A DNA stretch of 64,000 bases from Bacteroidales bacterium. GTDB lineage: Bacteria > Bacteroidota > Bacteroidia > Bacteroidales > Paludibacteraceae. The notes below the pieces were generated by a model that saw only the letters and a program-made list of their open reading frames with translations, did not search any database and was not told the origin of the DNA. Shown here in pieces: positions 25,003 through 33,425 of the stretch (the stretch's first letter is position 1; each line of letters begins with the position of its first letter). The DNA lies in contig JAAYPI010000053.1 in NCBI GenBank assembly GCA_012519885.1, forward strand, positions 1 through 64,000, read 5' to 3'. The translations under genes were made by a program, and so were the position numbers.

Positions 25003-25872
25003 ATGGAAACAAGTGAAGTAATAAAACGTGTACGACAGGTAGAGATAAAAACCAAAGGCTTATCTCAAAATATTTTTGCAGGGCAGTATCATACAGCTTT
25101 CAAGGGTAGGGGTATGGCTTTTTCAGAAGTAAGAGAATATCAGTATGGCGATGATATACGTAATATTGATTGGAACGTAACAGCCCGATTTAATCATCCA
25201 TATATAAAAATTTTTGAAGAAGAGAGAGAATTAACCGTAATGTTGCTTATTGATGTGTCGGGTAGCCGAGAATTTGGGTCTGTAGACAAAACCAAAAAAA
25301 ATATTATTACCGAAGTAGCTGCTACACTTGCTTTTTCTGCTATTCAGAATAATGATAAAATTGGGGTATTATTTTTTTCAGATAGAATTGAAAAATTTAT
25401 CCCGCCACAAAAAGGAAAGAAACATATTTTACATATTATTCGCGAATTAATTGATTTACATCCTAAGAGCCGTAAAACTGATATTTCGATGGTGTTGAAA
25501 TATTTCTCTAATGCGATTAAGAAAAAATGTACCGCTTTTATTTTGTCCGATTTTATTGATACAAATGATTTTGAACAAGCCATGTTATTGGCAAACAAAA
25601 AACATGATTTGGTAGCATTGCAGATATATGATAAAAGGGAAACGGAATTACCCAATGTGGGCTTGCTTAAAATAAAAGATGCCGAAACTGGAGAAATTGT
25701 ACTAGTTGATTCGTCAAATAAAGCCATAAGAGACCTATATCAATCCGTTTGGAATAAAAAACAATATAAGCTTAATCAGGTATTTAATAGATGTAGAGTA
25801 GATAATGTTTCCATTGATACCACAGAAGATTATGTAAAATCCTTACTTAAATTATTCCGTTTAAGATCTTAA
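25003..25872 (+). CDS. DUF58 VWA-like protein
   Basis: A 289-residue protein. The DUF58 signature GRGMAFSEVREYQYGDDIRNIDWNVTAR is at ~35-63 and is followed by a VWA-like fold whose MIDAS start is LLIDVSGSREFGS. DUF58 proteins always accompany MoxR ATPases and are thought to be their client or adaptor. ATG 25003 is the start, one codon after a TTG in frame. It lies 18 bp after moxR and 3 bp before the next gene. Confidence 0.92.
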   Translation: METSEVIKRVRQVEIKTKGLSQNIFAGQYHTAFKGRGMAFSEVREYQYGDDIRNIDWNVTARFNHPYIKIFEEERELTVMLLIDVSGSREFGSVDKTKKNIITEVAATLAFSAIQNNDKIGVLFFSDRIEKFIPPQKGKKHILHIIRELIDLHPKSRKTDISMVLKYFSNAIKKKCTAFILSDFIDTNDFEQAMLLANKKHDLVALQIYDKRETELPNVGLLKIKDAETGEIVLVDSSNKAIRDLYQSVWNKKQYKLNQVFNRCRVDNVSIDTTEDYVKSLLKLFRLRS

Positions 25873-25875
25873 TGT

Positions 25876-26823
25876 ATGTATTTAAATAAGTTTAGTTGGT
25901 TGATTATATTTTTCTTTTTGAGTGTGCCAATAGCATATTGTCAAACAGTTACAATTGATGCTGAGTTGGATTCTTCTAGTATTATAATTGGAGATCAAGC
26001 TATTCTACATATCCAGATAACTAAGCCAGTAGCAGAATCAATTGTCATCCCTCAATTTACGGATACTCTGGTAAAAGGTATCGATATTATTAGTATAACT
26101 AAAATAGATACAACACTTGTAGATGATAAGCAAAATATTCAGTTTTCAATTTATTTAACTTCTTTTGAACCAGGAGATTATACTATACCTGCTATCAAAT
26201 TTGTAGGCGAAAACGATACGTACCAAACGCCATTATTTCCTTTGCTTGTAAAACCTTTCAACATAAATCCTGATGATGAAAAATTGAATGATATAAAGCC
26301 TATTTTACAGATGCCATTTAGTTGGAAAACATTTTTTAAATGGACAGCCATTGTATTGCTTGTTCTTGCTTTAGTAGCAGGTATAGTATACATTCTTGTA
26401 AAATACGTTTTCAAGAAAAAAATTCCGTTAGTTAAATCTAAAGAAGAAATTATTCCTCCTCATATCATTGCCATACAAGAATTGGATAAAATTAAAGCAG
26501 AAAAATTATGGCAACAAGGAAAAGTAAAAGAATATTATTCAGCAATTACAGATGTGATAAGGGTATATCTCGAAAGGCGATTTGATATTCCAGCATTGGA
26601 GATGACAACACATGAATTAGTAAAATTAATTTCAACTAATCCTGAAACACTACCTATTAAAGATACGTTGAGCGAATTATTGCATTTATCTGATATAGTT
26701 AAGTTTGCTAAATATATACCTCTTAACAGTGATAATGATTTGAGTTTAATACACAGTTATTTTATAATTGATAAAACAAAAATTGAACCAATAACAGAAC
26801 CAACTTCAGAAAAAGACATGTAA
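25876..26823 (+). CDS. BatD-like exported protein with one TM helix (Bat operon)
   Basis: A 315-residue protein with an N-terminal signal peptide (FSWLIIFFFLSVPIAYCQ), an extracytoplasmic beta domain (VTIDAELDSSSIIIGDQAILHIQI; ~23-140), one transmembrane helix (~153-175) and a cytoplasmic helical tail (~190-300, with YYSAITDVIRVYLERRFDIPALEM). The layout is that of a shortened BatD. Homologous genes occupy this place between DUF58 and BatA in many Bacteroidetes. Function unknown; probably part of a membrane complex with BatA/B. Confidence 0.75.
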   Translation: MYLNKFSWLIIFFFLSVPIAYCQTVTIDAELDSSSIIIGDQAILHIQITKPVAESIVIPQFTDTLVKGIDIISITKIDTTLVDDKQNIQFSIYLTSFEPGDYTIPAIKFVGENDTYQTPLFPLLVKPFNINPDDEKLNDIKPILQMPFSWKTFFKWTAIVLLVLALVAGIVYILVKYVFKKKIPLVKSKEEIIPPHIIAIQELDKIKAEKLWQQGKVKEYYSAITDVIRVYLERRFDIPALEMTTHELVKLISTNPETLPIKDTLSELLHLSDIVKFAKYIPLNSDNDLSLIHSYFIIDKTKIEPITEPTSEKDM

Positions 26824-26824
26824 T

Positions 26825-27808
26825 ATGGTATTTCAACATCCTTATATATTATTTTTATTATTTTTACTTATACCTTACATTGCTTGGTATATATGGAAAC
26901 GTCGTACATTAACTCCTGAAATACAGTTTCCTACCACAGGTGTTTTAGCTCAAGCACCAAAAACGCCACGAATGTTATTGCGTCATGTTCCTTTTGTTTT
27001 ACGTTGCTTATCTGTTGCTAGTATTATTTTTGTAATCGCTCAACCGCAAAAACGAGATAGTTGGAAAAACGAAACTACAGAGGGAATAGATATGATGCTT
27101 GTTATGGATATTTCCGGAAGTATGCTAGCTGAAGATTTACGACCCAATCGGTTGGAAGCAGCTAAGAGTGTGGCAGTCGAATTTATTTCTGGAAGAACGA
27201 ATGATAATATAGGTTTGGTAGCATTTTCTGGTAAAGCTTTTACACAATGTCCCCTAACGATTAATCACAAAGAATTGATTAATTTATTATTGTCTTTACA
27301 AACAGGTATGATTGAAGATGGAACTGCTATAGGTAACGGACTTGCAACTGCTATAAGTAGAATAAAAGAGAGTCCAGCGGTATCCAAAGCTATCATTTTA
27401 TTAACAGATGGAGCAAATAATAGAGGCGAGATTGCCCCAATAACGGCATCAGAAATTGCAGCATCATACGGAATTAGATTATATACAATAGGTGTAAGCA
27501 CGTATGGTGTTGCTCCTTATCCTTTTCAAACTCCTACAGGTATAGTGTATCAAAACATAGATGAAGATATTGATGACTCTACATTGGAGCAAATGGCAAC
27601 ATCTACAGGTGGACGGTATTTTAGAGCAACAGATAATAATAGTTTACGTGCTATTTACCAAGAAATTGATAAAATGGAAAAAACTCGGATACACGTAAAA
27701 GAGTATTCTCAAAGAGAGGAATTGTATTTTATATTTGCCTTGTTGGCTTGCTGTTTTTTGTTAGTAGAAATTTTATTGAAAAATACACTATTAAAATCAA
27801 TACCATAA
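26825..27808 (+). CDS. batA: BatA VWA membrane protein
   Basis: A 327-residue protein with two N-terminal hydrophobic helices (~8-22 and ~55-75), a VWA domain with MIDAS DISGS (in VMDISGSMLAEDLRPNR, ~92-108) and a third helix at the C-terminus (~303-323). Metal-dependent adhesion motifs are intact (TDGANNRGE as the later Asp loop). BatA of Bacteroides fragilis contributes to oxygen tolerance together with BatB-E. One bp separates it from the previous gene. Confidence 0.94.
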   Translation: MVFQHPYILFLLFLLIPYIAWYIWKRRTLTPEIQFPTTGVLAQAPKTPRMLLRHVPFVLRCLSVASIIFVIAQPQKRDSWKNETTEGIDMMLVMDISGSMLAEDLRPNRLEAAKSVAVEFISGRTNDNIGLVAFSGKAFTQCPLTINHKELINLLLSLQTGMIEDGTAIGNGLATAISRIKESPAVSKAIILLTDGANNRGEIAPITASEIAASYGIRLYTIGVSTYGVAPYPFQTPTGIVYQNIDEDIDDSTLEQMATSTGGRYFRATDNNSLRAIYQEIDKMEKTRIHVKEYSQREELYFIFALLACCFLLVEILLKNTLLKSIP

Positions 27809-27821
27809 CTCACATACGTTT

Positions 27822-28838
27822 ATGTTTAAATTTGCACATCCAGAATACTTATATTTACTATCACTCATACCTTTGTTATGGTTGTTTTTTATTTATAGCA
27901 TGATAATTAAAAACAAACGTTTATCAAAGATAGGGAGCAAACATATTATCAAGCAATTGATGCCAGATGCATCTCATTGGCGACCAAGAATAAAATTTTA
28001 TTTGTCTTTATTGGCATTTACAGTTGCTTTATTAATGTTAGCAAGGCCTCAGTTAGCATCTAAATCGGAGACAGTGAAACGAAAAGGAGTAGAATTAATG
28101 ATTGTACTAGATGTCTCTAATTCAATGTTGGCTAATGATGTGTCTCCTAATCGAATGGAGGCGAGTAAACGCTTGGTAAGTAGACTTATTGATGAGTTGC
28201 AAAATGATAAAGTCGGATTAATTGTTTTTGCGGGCGATGCTTTTGTGCAAATGCCAATTACTACTGATGTATTATCTGCAAAGATGTTTTTATCTTCAAT
28301 TAATACAGGAATAGTTCCTACGCAAGGCACTGCTATAGGAGCTGCTATACAATTGGCTATGCAGTCATTTGGACCACCAACGGCTGCTGAAAGAGCAATT
28401 ATTATTATAACTGATGGAGAAAATCACGAAGATGATCCCATCATATTAGCTCAAGAAGCCTCTGAAATGGGTATAAAAACACATGTATTAGGAGTGGGTA
28501 CTCCTCAAGGTTCTCCGATTCCTATAGCAGACACTGCAGATTTTTGGCGAGATAGTGAAGGAAACGTGGTAGTAAGTCAATTAAACGAACAAATGTGCAA
28601 AGAAATAGCTCTTGCAGGTAGCGGTACATACGTGCAAGTGGATAATACAAATACGGCGTTAAGAGTTCTTAAATCGCAACTTGATACAATGTCGAAAGCC
28701 GAAATGGAAACCAAAGTATATAGTGCGTATGATGATTATTTTAGACTGCTAGCGATTATCACCCTTGTTATATTATTGGTGGATGTGTTTATTGCAGAAC
28801 GAAAGAACCATCGGTTAAGTAAAGTGAAATTATTTTAG
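27822..28838 (+). CDS. batB: BatB VWA membrane protein
   Basis: A 338-residue paralogue of BatA with the same plan: N-terminal helices, a VWA domain with DVSNS in VLDVSNSMLANDVSPNRMEA, TDGENHEDDP, and a C-terminal helix (~310-328). The two VWA proteins probably form a membrane complex under MoxR control. It lies 13 bp after batA. A perfect 8-bp inverted repeat (28866-28884) separates it from batC. Confidence 0.94.
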   Translation: MFKFAHPEYLYLLSLIPLLWLFFIYSMIIKNKRLSKIGSKHIIKQLMPDASHWRPRIKFYLSLLAFTVALLMLARPQLASKSETVKRKGVELMIVLDVSNSMLANDVSPNRMEASKRLVSRLIDELQNDKVGLIVFAGDAFVQMPITTDVLSAKMFLSSINTGIVPTQGTAIGAAIQLAMQSFGPPTAAERAIIIITDGENHEDDPIILAQEASEMGIKTHVLGVGTPQGSPIPIADTADFWRDSEGNVVVSQLNEQMCKEIALAGSGTYVQVDNTNTALRVLKSQLDTMSKAEMETKVYSAYDDYFRLLAIITLVILLVDVFIAERKNHRLSKVKLF

Positions 28839-28865
28839 TCTAAAACATAAAACTTAAACTCGATA

Positions 28866-28884
28866 TATGCTTTATAAAAGCATA
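28866..28884 (+). repeat. Perfect inverted repeat inside the Bat operon
   Basis: TATGCTTT and AAAGCATA flank ATA in the 99-bp gap between batB and the preferred batC start. There is no T-run, so it is not a terminator; it could be a processing or stability hairpin in the long Bat transcript. Confidence 0.5.
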
Positions 28885-28937
28885 GTTAATATGGTTATAA
28901 TATGCTTAATATAAAAAATAGAAATATCAATAATAGT

Positions 28938-29558
28938 ATGAAAGTATCTTTAGTCCTATTTTTATTAGTTATATTTGTGCCTGTTTTTTCGCAAGATGTT
29001 ACTAATGATGTGCGTAAAGGCAACAAATTGTATAATGATAAACAATATGGCGATGCTGAGGTAATGTATCGCAAAGGGCAACAAAAGGATAAATTTTCTG
29101 TTGAAAGTACATATAATCTTGGTAATGCATTATACAAACAACAAAATTATGAAGCAGCTGCAAGTGAGTATAAAAAAGCAACAGTGTTAGCAAAAGAGGA
29201 TAAAACAGTATCTGCAAAAGTATATCATAATTTAGGGAATGCTCTATTTTATCAAAATAAATATGCGGATAGTGTAGAAGCATATAAAATGGCTTTAAAA
29301 AATAATCCTAAAGATGATGAGACACGTAAGAATCTTGTCATTGCTCAAAAAAAATTACAAGAACAACAAAATTCGAGTTCTGAAAATAAAGAACAAAACG
29401 ATAAAAAAGAAGAACAGCCACCTAAAAAGGAACAAATCTCACAAGAAAATTCAGATCAGATACTAAAAGCTTTTATACAAGAAGAAAAATTGATTCAGCA
29501 ACAATTACAACAACAAAAAGTCAACGACACTAAACGTGTGTTAGATAAAAATTGGTAA
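28938..29558 (+). CDS. batC: BatC TPR protein
   Basis: About 206 residues: signal peptide (MKVSLVLFLLVIFVPVFSQ), two to three TPR units (ADVEMYRKGQ, VESTYNLGNALYKQQNYEAA, VYHNLGNALFYQNKYADSVE) and a charged, Gln-rich tail (~150-206). ATG 28938 begins the signal peptide directly; the frame extends to 28902 but adds only polar residues. BatC is a periplasmic TPR scaffold of the Bat complex. Six bp separate it from batD. Confidence 0.88.
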   Translation: MKVSLVLFLLVIFVPVFSQDVTNDVRKGNKLYNDKQYGDAEVMYRKGQQKDKFSVESTYNLGNALYKQQNYEAAASEYKKATVLAKEDKTVSAKVYHNLGNALFYQNKYADSVEAYKMALKNNPKDDETRKNLVIAQKKLQEQQNSSSENKEQNDKKEEQPPKKEQISQENSDQILKAFIQEEKLIQQQLQQQKVNDTKRVLDKNW

Positions 29559-29564
29559 CATAAG

Positions 29565-31520
29565 ATGAGAACTTCGGAATTAATACAGACCATTATCAAG
29601 ACGAAATATAATACCTATATTTCGGGTAGTTGTGTACGTTTATCCAGAGAAATAACATCTATTAGTAGTTGCACGAAATATTATGCCGTAATTTTACTAT
29701 TATTATTTTATGGTTCATCCATTGCTAATGCAAATAATGATGTTCAGTTTCGTGCTTCAGCCTTAGAAAATGTTGTAGTAGGACAACAATTCAGAGTAAC
29801 TTATACAGTAAATCAAGAAGCAAAAGATTTTAGAGGTCCTGATTTAAGTGATTTTTCTGTTGTAATGGGTCCATCTAGTTCTCGTAGTTCAAGTTATCAA
29901 ATTATTAATGGTAATGCAACCTCATCTTTTTCTCTAACATATGCCTACGTATTAATGGCAAATGCAACAGGAGAATTTACAATTCAGCCTGCTCATATTA
30001 CCGTTAATGGACAACGATATGCATCTAATTCATTACGCATTAAAGTTGTGGCAGGAAATGCCGGAAACGCAAATTCTGCTCCGTCTTCATCAAGTGGAGT
30101 TGTAACACAACCGAATTCCAATCAGTCTATTTCTGATAACCAGATTTTTATTAAACAACAAATTTCTAAGAAAAAAGTATATGAGCAAGAAGCTTTGTCA
30201 GTAATCTATAAATTATATACGAGATATGACGTACGCGATGTATCTAATGCCAAATTTCCTGATTTCAAAGGTTTCTTTTCTCAAGAAATTGAATTACCCA
30301 AAGATAGGCAGTTTACTGTGGAAAATGTAAATGGAGTAAATTATAATACGATTGTGCTCAAGCAGTATCTGCTGTATCCCCAACGTTCAGGAAATATAAC
30401 TATTGAAGGAGCTGTAGTTGATGTGATTATGCGTTTGTCTAACAATGTTCGTTCAAGAGGTATTTTTGACTTCTTTGACACTTTCCAAGAAGTTAAAAAG
30501 ACACTTAAAACTTCCTCAGAAACCATATCGGTAAAGTCCTTGCCTACAACAAGCAAACCATCTTCTTTTCAAGGTGCTGTTGGCGATTTATCTTTTACCT
30601 CTAGTTTGTCTAAATCTGCTGTTAAGGTAAATGAAGCCATTAGCTTTAAATTACTCATATCAGGGAATGGTAATTTAAGATTATTACAATCTCCAAATGT
30701 TAAATTTCCTGTAGATTGGGAAGTTTATGAACCAAAAATAAATGATAAATTTAAAGTAAGCTCTAATGGAACTAGTGGTACGAAAGAAATTGAGTATGTA
30801 ATTATTCCTCGTTATGTAGGAGAATTTGATTTGCCCGCAGTAGAATTTTCATATTTTGATCCTACAAGAAATCAATACAACACAATCAAAACAGCGGCTT
30901 ATAATGTTAGTGTTGAAGGCTCCTCAACAAATGAAACTACATCGCCTTCTACTACCTTGTCATTGTCAGTGCAAGAAAATGTTAAGATTATTAGTGATGA
31001 TATCCGATTTATTGATACACAAGATACGTTTGTGTTTCCACACAAACAATATGTATTTGGTTCCACTTTATTTTGGTTGGCGTATATCATTCCAACATTC
31101 TTATTTGTGTTAATTATTGTTTTGTTACATAAACAATTAAAAGAAAATGCAGATAGCTCATTGATGAAGATAAAACGAGCAAATAAAGTAGCTAAAAAGA
31201 GGTTTTTATTAGCCCATAATTTTCTTAAACAAAAGAATGAAAAGTCATTCTACGATGAAATAATGAAAGCTTTATGGGGGTATCTATCTGATAAATTGGC
31301 AATTGCTAATTCTGATTTGTTTAAAGATAATTTGGTTTCAGAATTACAAGCGAGAGGAGTTGCTAGTACATGTATTGACGAAACTATTGCGGTCTTAAAT
31401 GATTGTGAATTTGCACGTTTTTCTCCTTCTTCGAGCTCTGAGCTTGCTATGGAAACAATGTACCAAAGAGCATGTAATATTATTACAAGTCTTGAAAGTG
31501 AACTAAAACATAAAGAATAA
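29565..31520 (+). CDS. batD: BatD oxygen-tolerance membrane protein
   Basis: A 651-residue protein. A hydrophobic export signal lies unusually deep (~41-56, YYAVILLLLFYGSSIANA) and no closer start codon exists. Repeated beta domains follow (VQFRASALENVVVGQQFRVT, VYEQEALSVIYKLYTRYDVR, LSKSAVKVNEAISFKLLISG), then a transmembrane helix (~505-525) and a helical cytoplasmic tail (~540-650). This is the BatD layout. It is thought to bridge periplasmic and membrane parts of the Bat complex. Whether the 40-residue leader is real or a start outside the usual codons is used is open. Confidence 0.92.
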   Translation: MRTSELIQTIIKTKYNTYISGSCVRLSREITSISSCTKYYAVILLLLFYGSSIANANNDVQFRASALENVVVGQQFRVTYTVNQEAKDFRGPDLSDFSVVMGPSSSRSSSYQIINGNATSSFSLTYAYVLMANATGEFTIQPAHITVNGQRYASNSLRIKVVAGNAGNANSAPSSSSGVVTQPNSNQSISDNQIFIKQQISKKKVYEQEALSVIYKLYTRYDVRDVSNAKFPDFKGFFSQEIELPKDRQFTVENVNGVNYNTIVLKQYLLYPQRSGNITIEGAVVDVIMRLSNNVRSRGIFDFFDTFQEVKKTLKTSSETISVKSLPTTSKPSSFQGAVGDLSFTSSLSKSAVKVNEAISFKLLISGNGNLRLLQSPNVKFPVDWEVYEPKINDKFKVSSNGTSGTKEIEYVIIPRYVGEFDLPAVEFSYFDPTRNQYNTIKTAAYNVSVEGSSTNETTSPSTTLSLSVQENVKIISDDIRFIDTQDTFVFPHKQYVFGSTLFWLAYIIPTFLFVLIIVLLHKQLKENADSSLMKIKRANKVAKKRFLLAHNFLKQKNEKSFYDEIMKALWGYLSDKLAIANSDLFKDNLVSELQARGVASTCIDETIAVLNDCEFARFSPSSSSELAMETMYQRACNIITSLESELKHKE

Positions 31521-31524
31521 TGAT

Positions 31525-32289
31525 ATGAAATACGGTTTGTTAATCCAATTGTTTCTTTTTTTTCATATATCATTGTCCCTAAATGCTACTACTGCTCAGG
31601 TATATGATATTAAAAAAGCCAATGATTTATATGTGGCTACGTCGTATGCACAAGCCATTGAGGTATACGAAGAAATAAGTAAGCAAGGTTATGAATCTGC
31701 CTCATTGTATTATAACTTAGGAAATGCTTATTATCGTATAAATAAAATTGCCCCAGCCATTCTTAATTATGAAAGAGCTTTGCGTTTAGATCCATCCAAT
31801 CTAGATATACAACATAACTTGAAACTTGCAAAAGCTAAAACAGTAGATAAAATTGTTACACAAGAAAAGAACATAGTTGAAATTTGGTACAATTCAATCG
31901 TATTTGCTACTCATACAAATGTGTGGGCTTATATGAGTATCATTTTTTTTATTGTAGCATTATGTCTTGTATTAATGTATATGTTTTTACGTGTAAGTTG
32001 GATTAGAAAAATAACGTTTTTTTCTTCCATTATATTTTTTACATTTGCGATATGCTTTTTTATTTTTTCGTATCAACAAAAGAAAATGGTAGAAAACCAA
32101 AAAGAAGCTATTATCTTTGTGCCATCTTCTTATGTAAAAAGTTCTCCTGATCAATTAGGTAGTGATTTATTCTTATTACATGAAGGAACAAAAATTATCA
32201 TTAAACATCAATTGGGCTCTTGGGTGCAAATAACAACAGAAGATGGAAATAAAGGATGGTTGCCTGTTTCAACTATTCAAAAAATATAA
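31525..32289 (+). CDS. batE: BatE TPR-SH3 protein
   Basis: A 254-residue protein with a signal peptide, two TPR units (~32-100: NLGNAYYRINKIAPAILNYE, LDPSNLDIQHNLKLA), two transmembrane helices (~128-152 and ~160-178) and a C-terminal bacterial SH3 segment (~195-250, PSSYVKSSPDQLGSDLFLLH, GNKGWLPVS). This domain order defines BatE. It closes the bat set; the next gene starts 5 bp later. Confidence 0.9.
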   Translation: MKYGLLIQLFLFFHISLSLNATTAQVYDIKKANDLYVATSYAQAIEVYEEISKQGYESASLYYNLGNAYYRINKIAPAILNYERALRLDPSNLDIQHNLKLAKAKTVDKIVTQEKNIVEIWYNSIVFATHTNVWAYMSIIFFIVALCLVLMYMFLRVSWIRKITFFSSIIFFTFAICFFIFSYQQKKMVENQKEAIIFVPSSYVKSSPDQLGSDLFLLHEGTKIIIKHQLGSWVQITTEDGNKGWLPVSTIQKI

Positions 32290-32294
32290 ACTAC

Positions 32295-33023
32295 ATGAAT
32301 TATTTAGAAATTGTAACAAACATTTTTTCTTCTATCGTTAGTTGGGATACAAATATGTTGTTGAAACTAAATAGTTGGAACAATCTTTTTTTTGACGGTT
32401 TTATGTGGATTACAACCTCTATTTTAGTCTGGTTACCTCTTTATATTTCGGTTATATATATAATTATAAAAAATAAAAAGAAAGAATCAATTATTATATT
32501 GTTTTCTTTAATGTTAGCTATTGTATTAGCCGATCAGTTAGCATCATCTATTTTAAAACCACTTGTTGAAAGATTGAGACCTACTCATAATGAGGATTTA
32601 ATGCCATATATTCACACAGTAAATGGATATAAAGGAGGTATTTATGGATTTGTATCTTCACACGCAGCAAATGCGTTTGCTTTTGTAGTTTTTACAGCGT
32701 TTCTATTTAGACAATTTTCGTATATAAGTTTAATGTTACTTTGGGCATTATTACTGTCTTATTCTCGCATTTATTTAGGAGTTCATTTTCCTTTAGATGT
32801 GATTGTGGGTGCACTATTAGGAGGAGGCATTGGGTATGCAGCTTTTGTATTCTATCAATTGTTAAAAAGAATAATGCCTCAGTATGTCTATAAAAAACAT
32901 AAAACAAATAGTAGACATTATTCTCCATTTTCTGTTAAAGATTTATCCCCATTTTTTTTCTGTTTTGTTATAACCCTCTTCTTTAGTATACTATTTGCAT
33001 ATAATTTCAGTTTTTTCGAGTAA
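32295..33023 (+). CDS. PAP2-family membrane phosphatase
   Basis: A 242-residue protein with about six transmembrane helices and the three PAP2 motifs: KPLVERLRPTH (motif 1), SSHAANAFAF (motif 2) and SRIYLGVHFPLDVIVGALLG (motif 3). Family members dephosphorylate undecaprenyl pyrophosphate, phosphatidylglycerol phosphate or lipid A. ATG 32295 avoids overlap with batE. It is the last gene of the long + strand run starting at moxR; substrate not resolved. Confidence 0.92.
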   Translation: MNYLEIVTNIFSSIVSWDTNMLLKLNSWNNLFFDGFMWITTSILVWLPLYISVIYIIIKNKKKESIIILFSLMLAIVLADQLASSILKPLVERLRPTHNEDLMPYIHTVNGYKGGIYGFVSSHAANAFAFVVFTAFLFRQFSYISLMLLWALLLSYSRIYLGVHFPLDVIVGALLGGGIGYAAFVFYQLLKRIMPQYVYKKHKTNSRHYSPFSVKDLSPFFFCFVITLFFSILFAYNFSFFE

Positions 33024-33030
33024 ATTTTGT

Positions 33031-33061
33031 GTCAAATATTTTTTTTATATAAAATATTGAC
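33031..33061. repeat. Imperfect inverted repeat upstream of the HTH gene
   Basis: GTCAAATATTTT (33031-33042) and AAAATATTGAC (33051-33061) pair with one bulged A. No T-run follows on the + strand. It may be an operator or a weak terminator of the Bat operon. Confidence 0.4.
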
Positions 33062-33122
33062 GTATATTTATTGCAACTTTAAAAGCATAATTATTTATTT
33101 ATTAATTTAATACTGTGAAATT

Positions 33123-33374
33123 ATGGTAAAAACTATGACATTCAACGAGTTGAGAAAAATCAAAGACAGTTTACCTGATGGAACAATCAGAAAAATTGCA
33201 CAACAGTTAAACATTACTGAAGAAACAGTTAGAAATTATTTTGGGGGGCATGATTTCGATAAAGGTAAAGCTGTTGTTGGTGTACACATTGAATCTGGTC
33301 CTAATGGTGGTGTAGTTACATTAGATGATACTACCATTTTAGATTTAGCTATGCAAGAAATGGCTCGAGTTTAA
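33123..33374 (+). CDS. Small HTH DNA-binding protein conserved in Bacteroidales
   Basis: An 83-residue protein. Residues ~18-42 (DGTIRKIAQQLNITEETVRNYF) form a helix-turn-helix resembling a Trp-repressor or sigma-4-like reader head, followed by a short acidic beta-rich tail (GVHIESGPNGGVVTLDD). Likely a monomeric or dimeric DNA-binding regulator of unknown target. It is transcribed alone: a 99-bp AT-rich region lies before it, and an 18-bp perfect hairpin terminator after it. An imperfect inverted repeat at 33031-33061 could be its own operator. Confidence 0.8.
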   Translation: MVKTMTFNELRKIKDSLPDGTIRKIAQQLNITEETVRNYFGGHDFDKGKAVVGVHIESGPNGGVVTLDDTTILDLAMQEMARV

Positions 33375-33385
33375 TTTTTTAAGAC

Positions 33386-33425
33386 ATTACAAAAAAAAGA
33401 GGAATTTTCCTCTTTTTTTTGTAAT
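33386..33425. terminator. Bidirectional terminator between the HTH gene and the DUF4270 gene
   Basis: An 18-bp perfect inverted repeat: ATTACAAAAAAAAGAGGA (33386-33403) and its complement at 33408-33425, four-base loop. Both ends carry A/T runs, so it can stop transcription from both convergent genes. Confidence 0.9.

Noticed and set aside
23989-33023. Bat operon as a new toxin or hemolysin system
   Set aside because: The gene order MoxR, DUF58, BatA-E is a well-known Bacteroidetes arrangement; only the extra BatD-like gene and PAP2 tail are of note.
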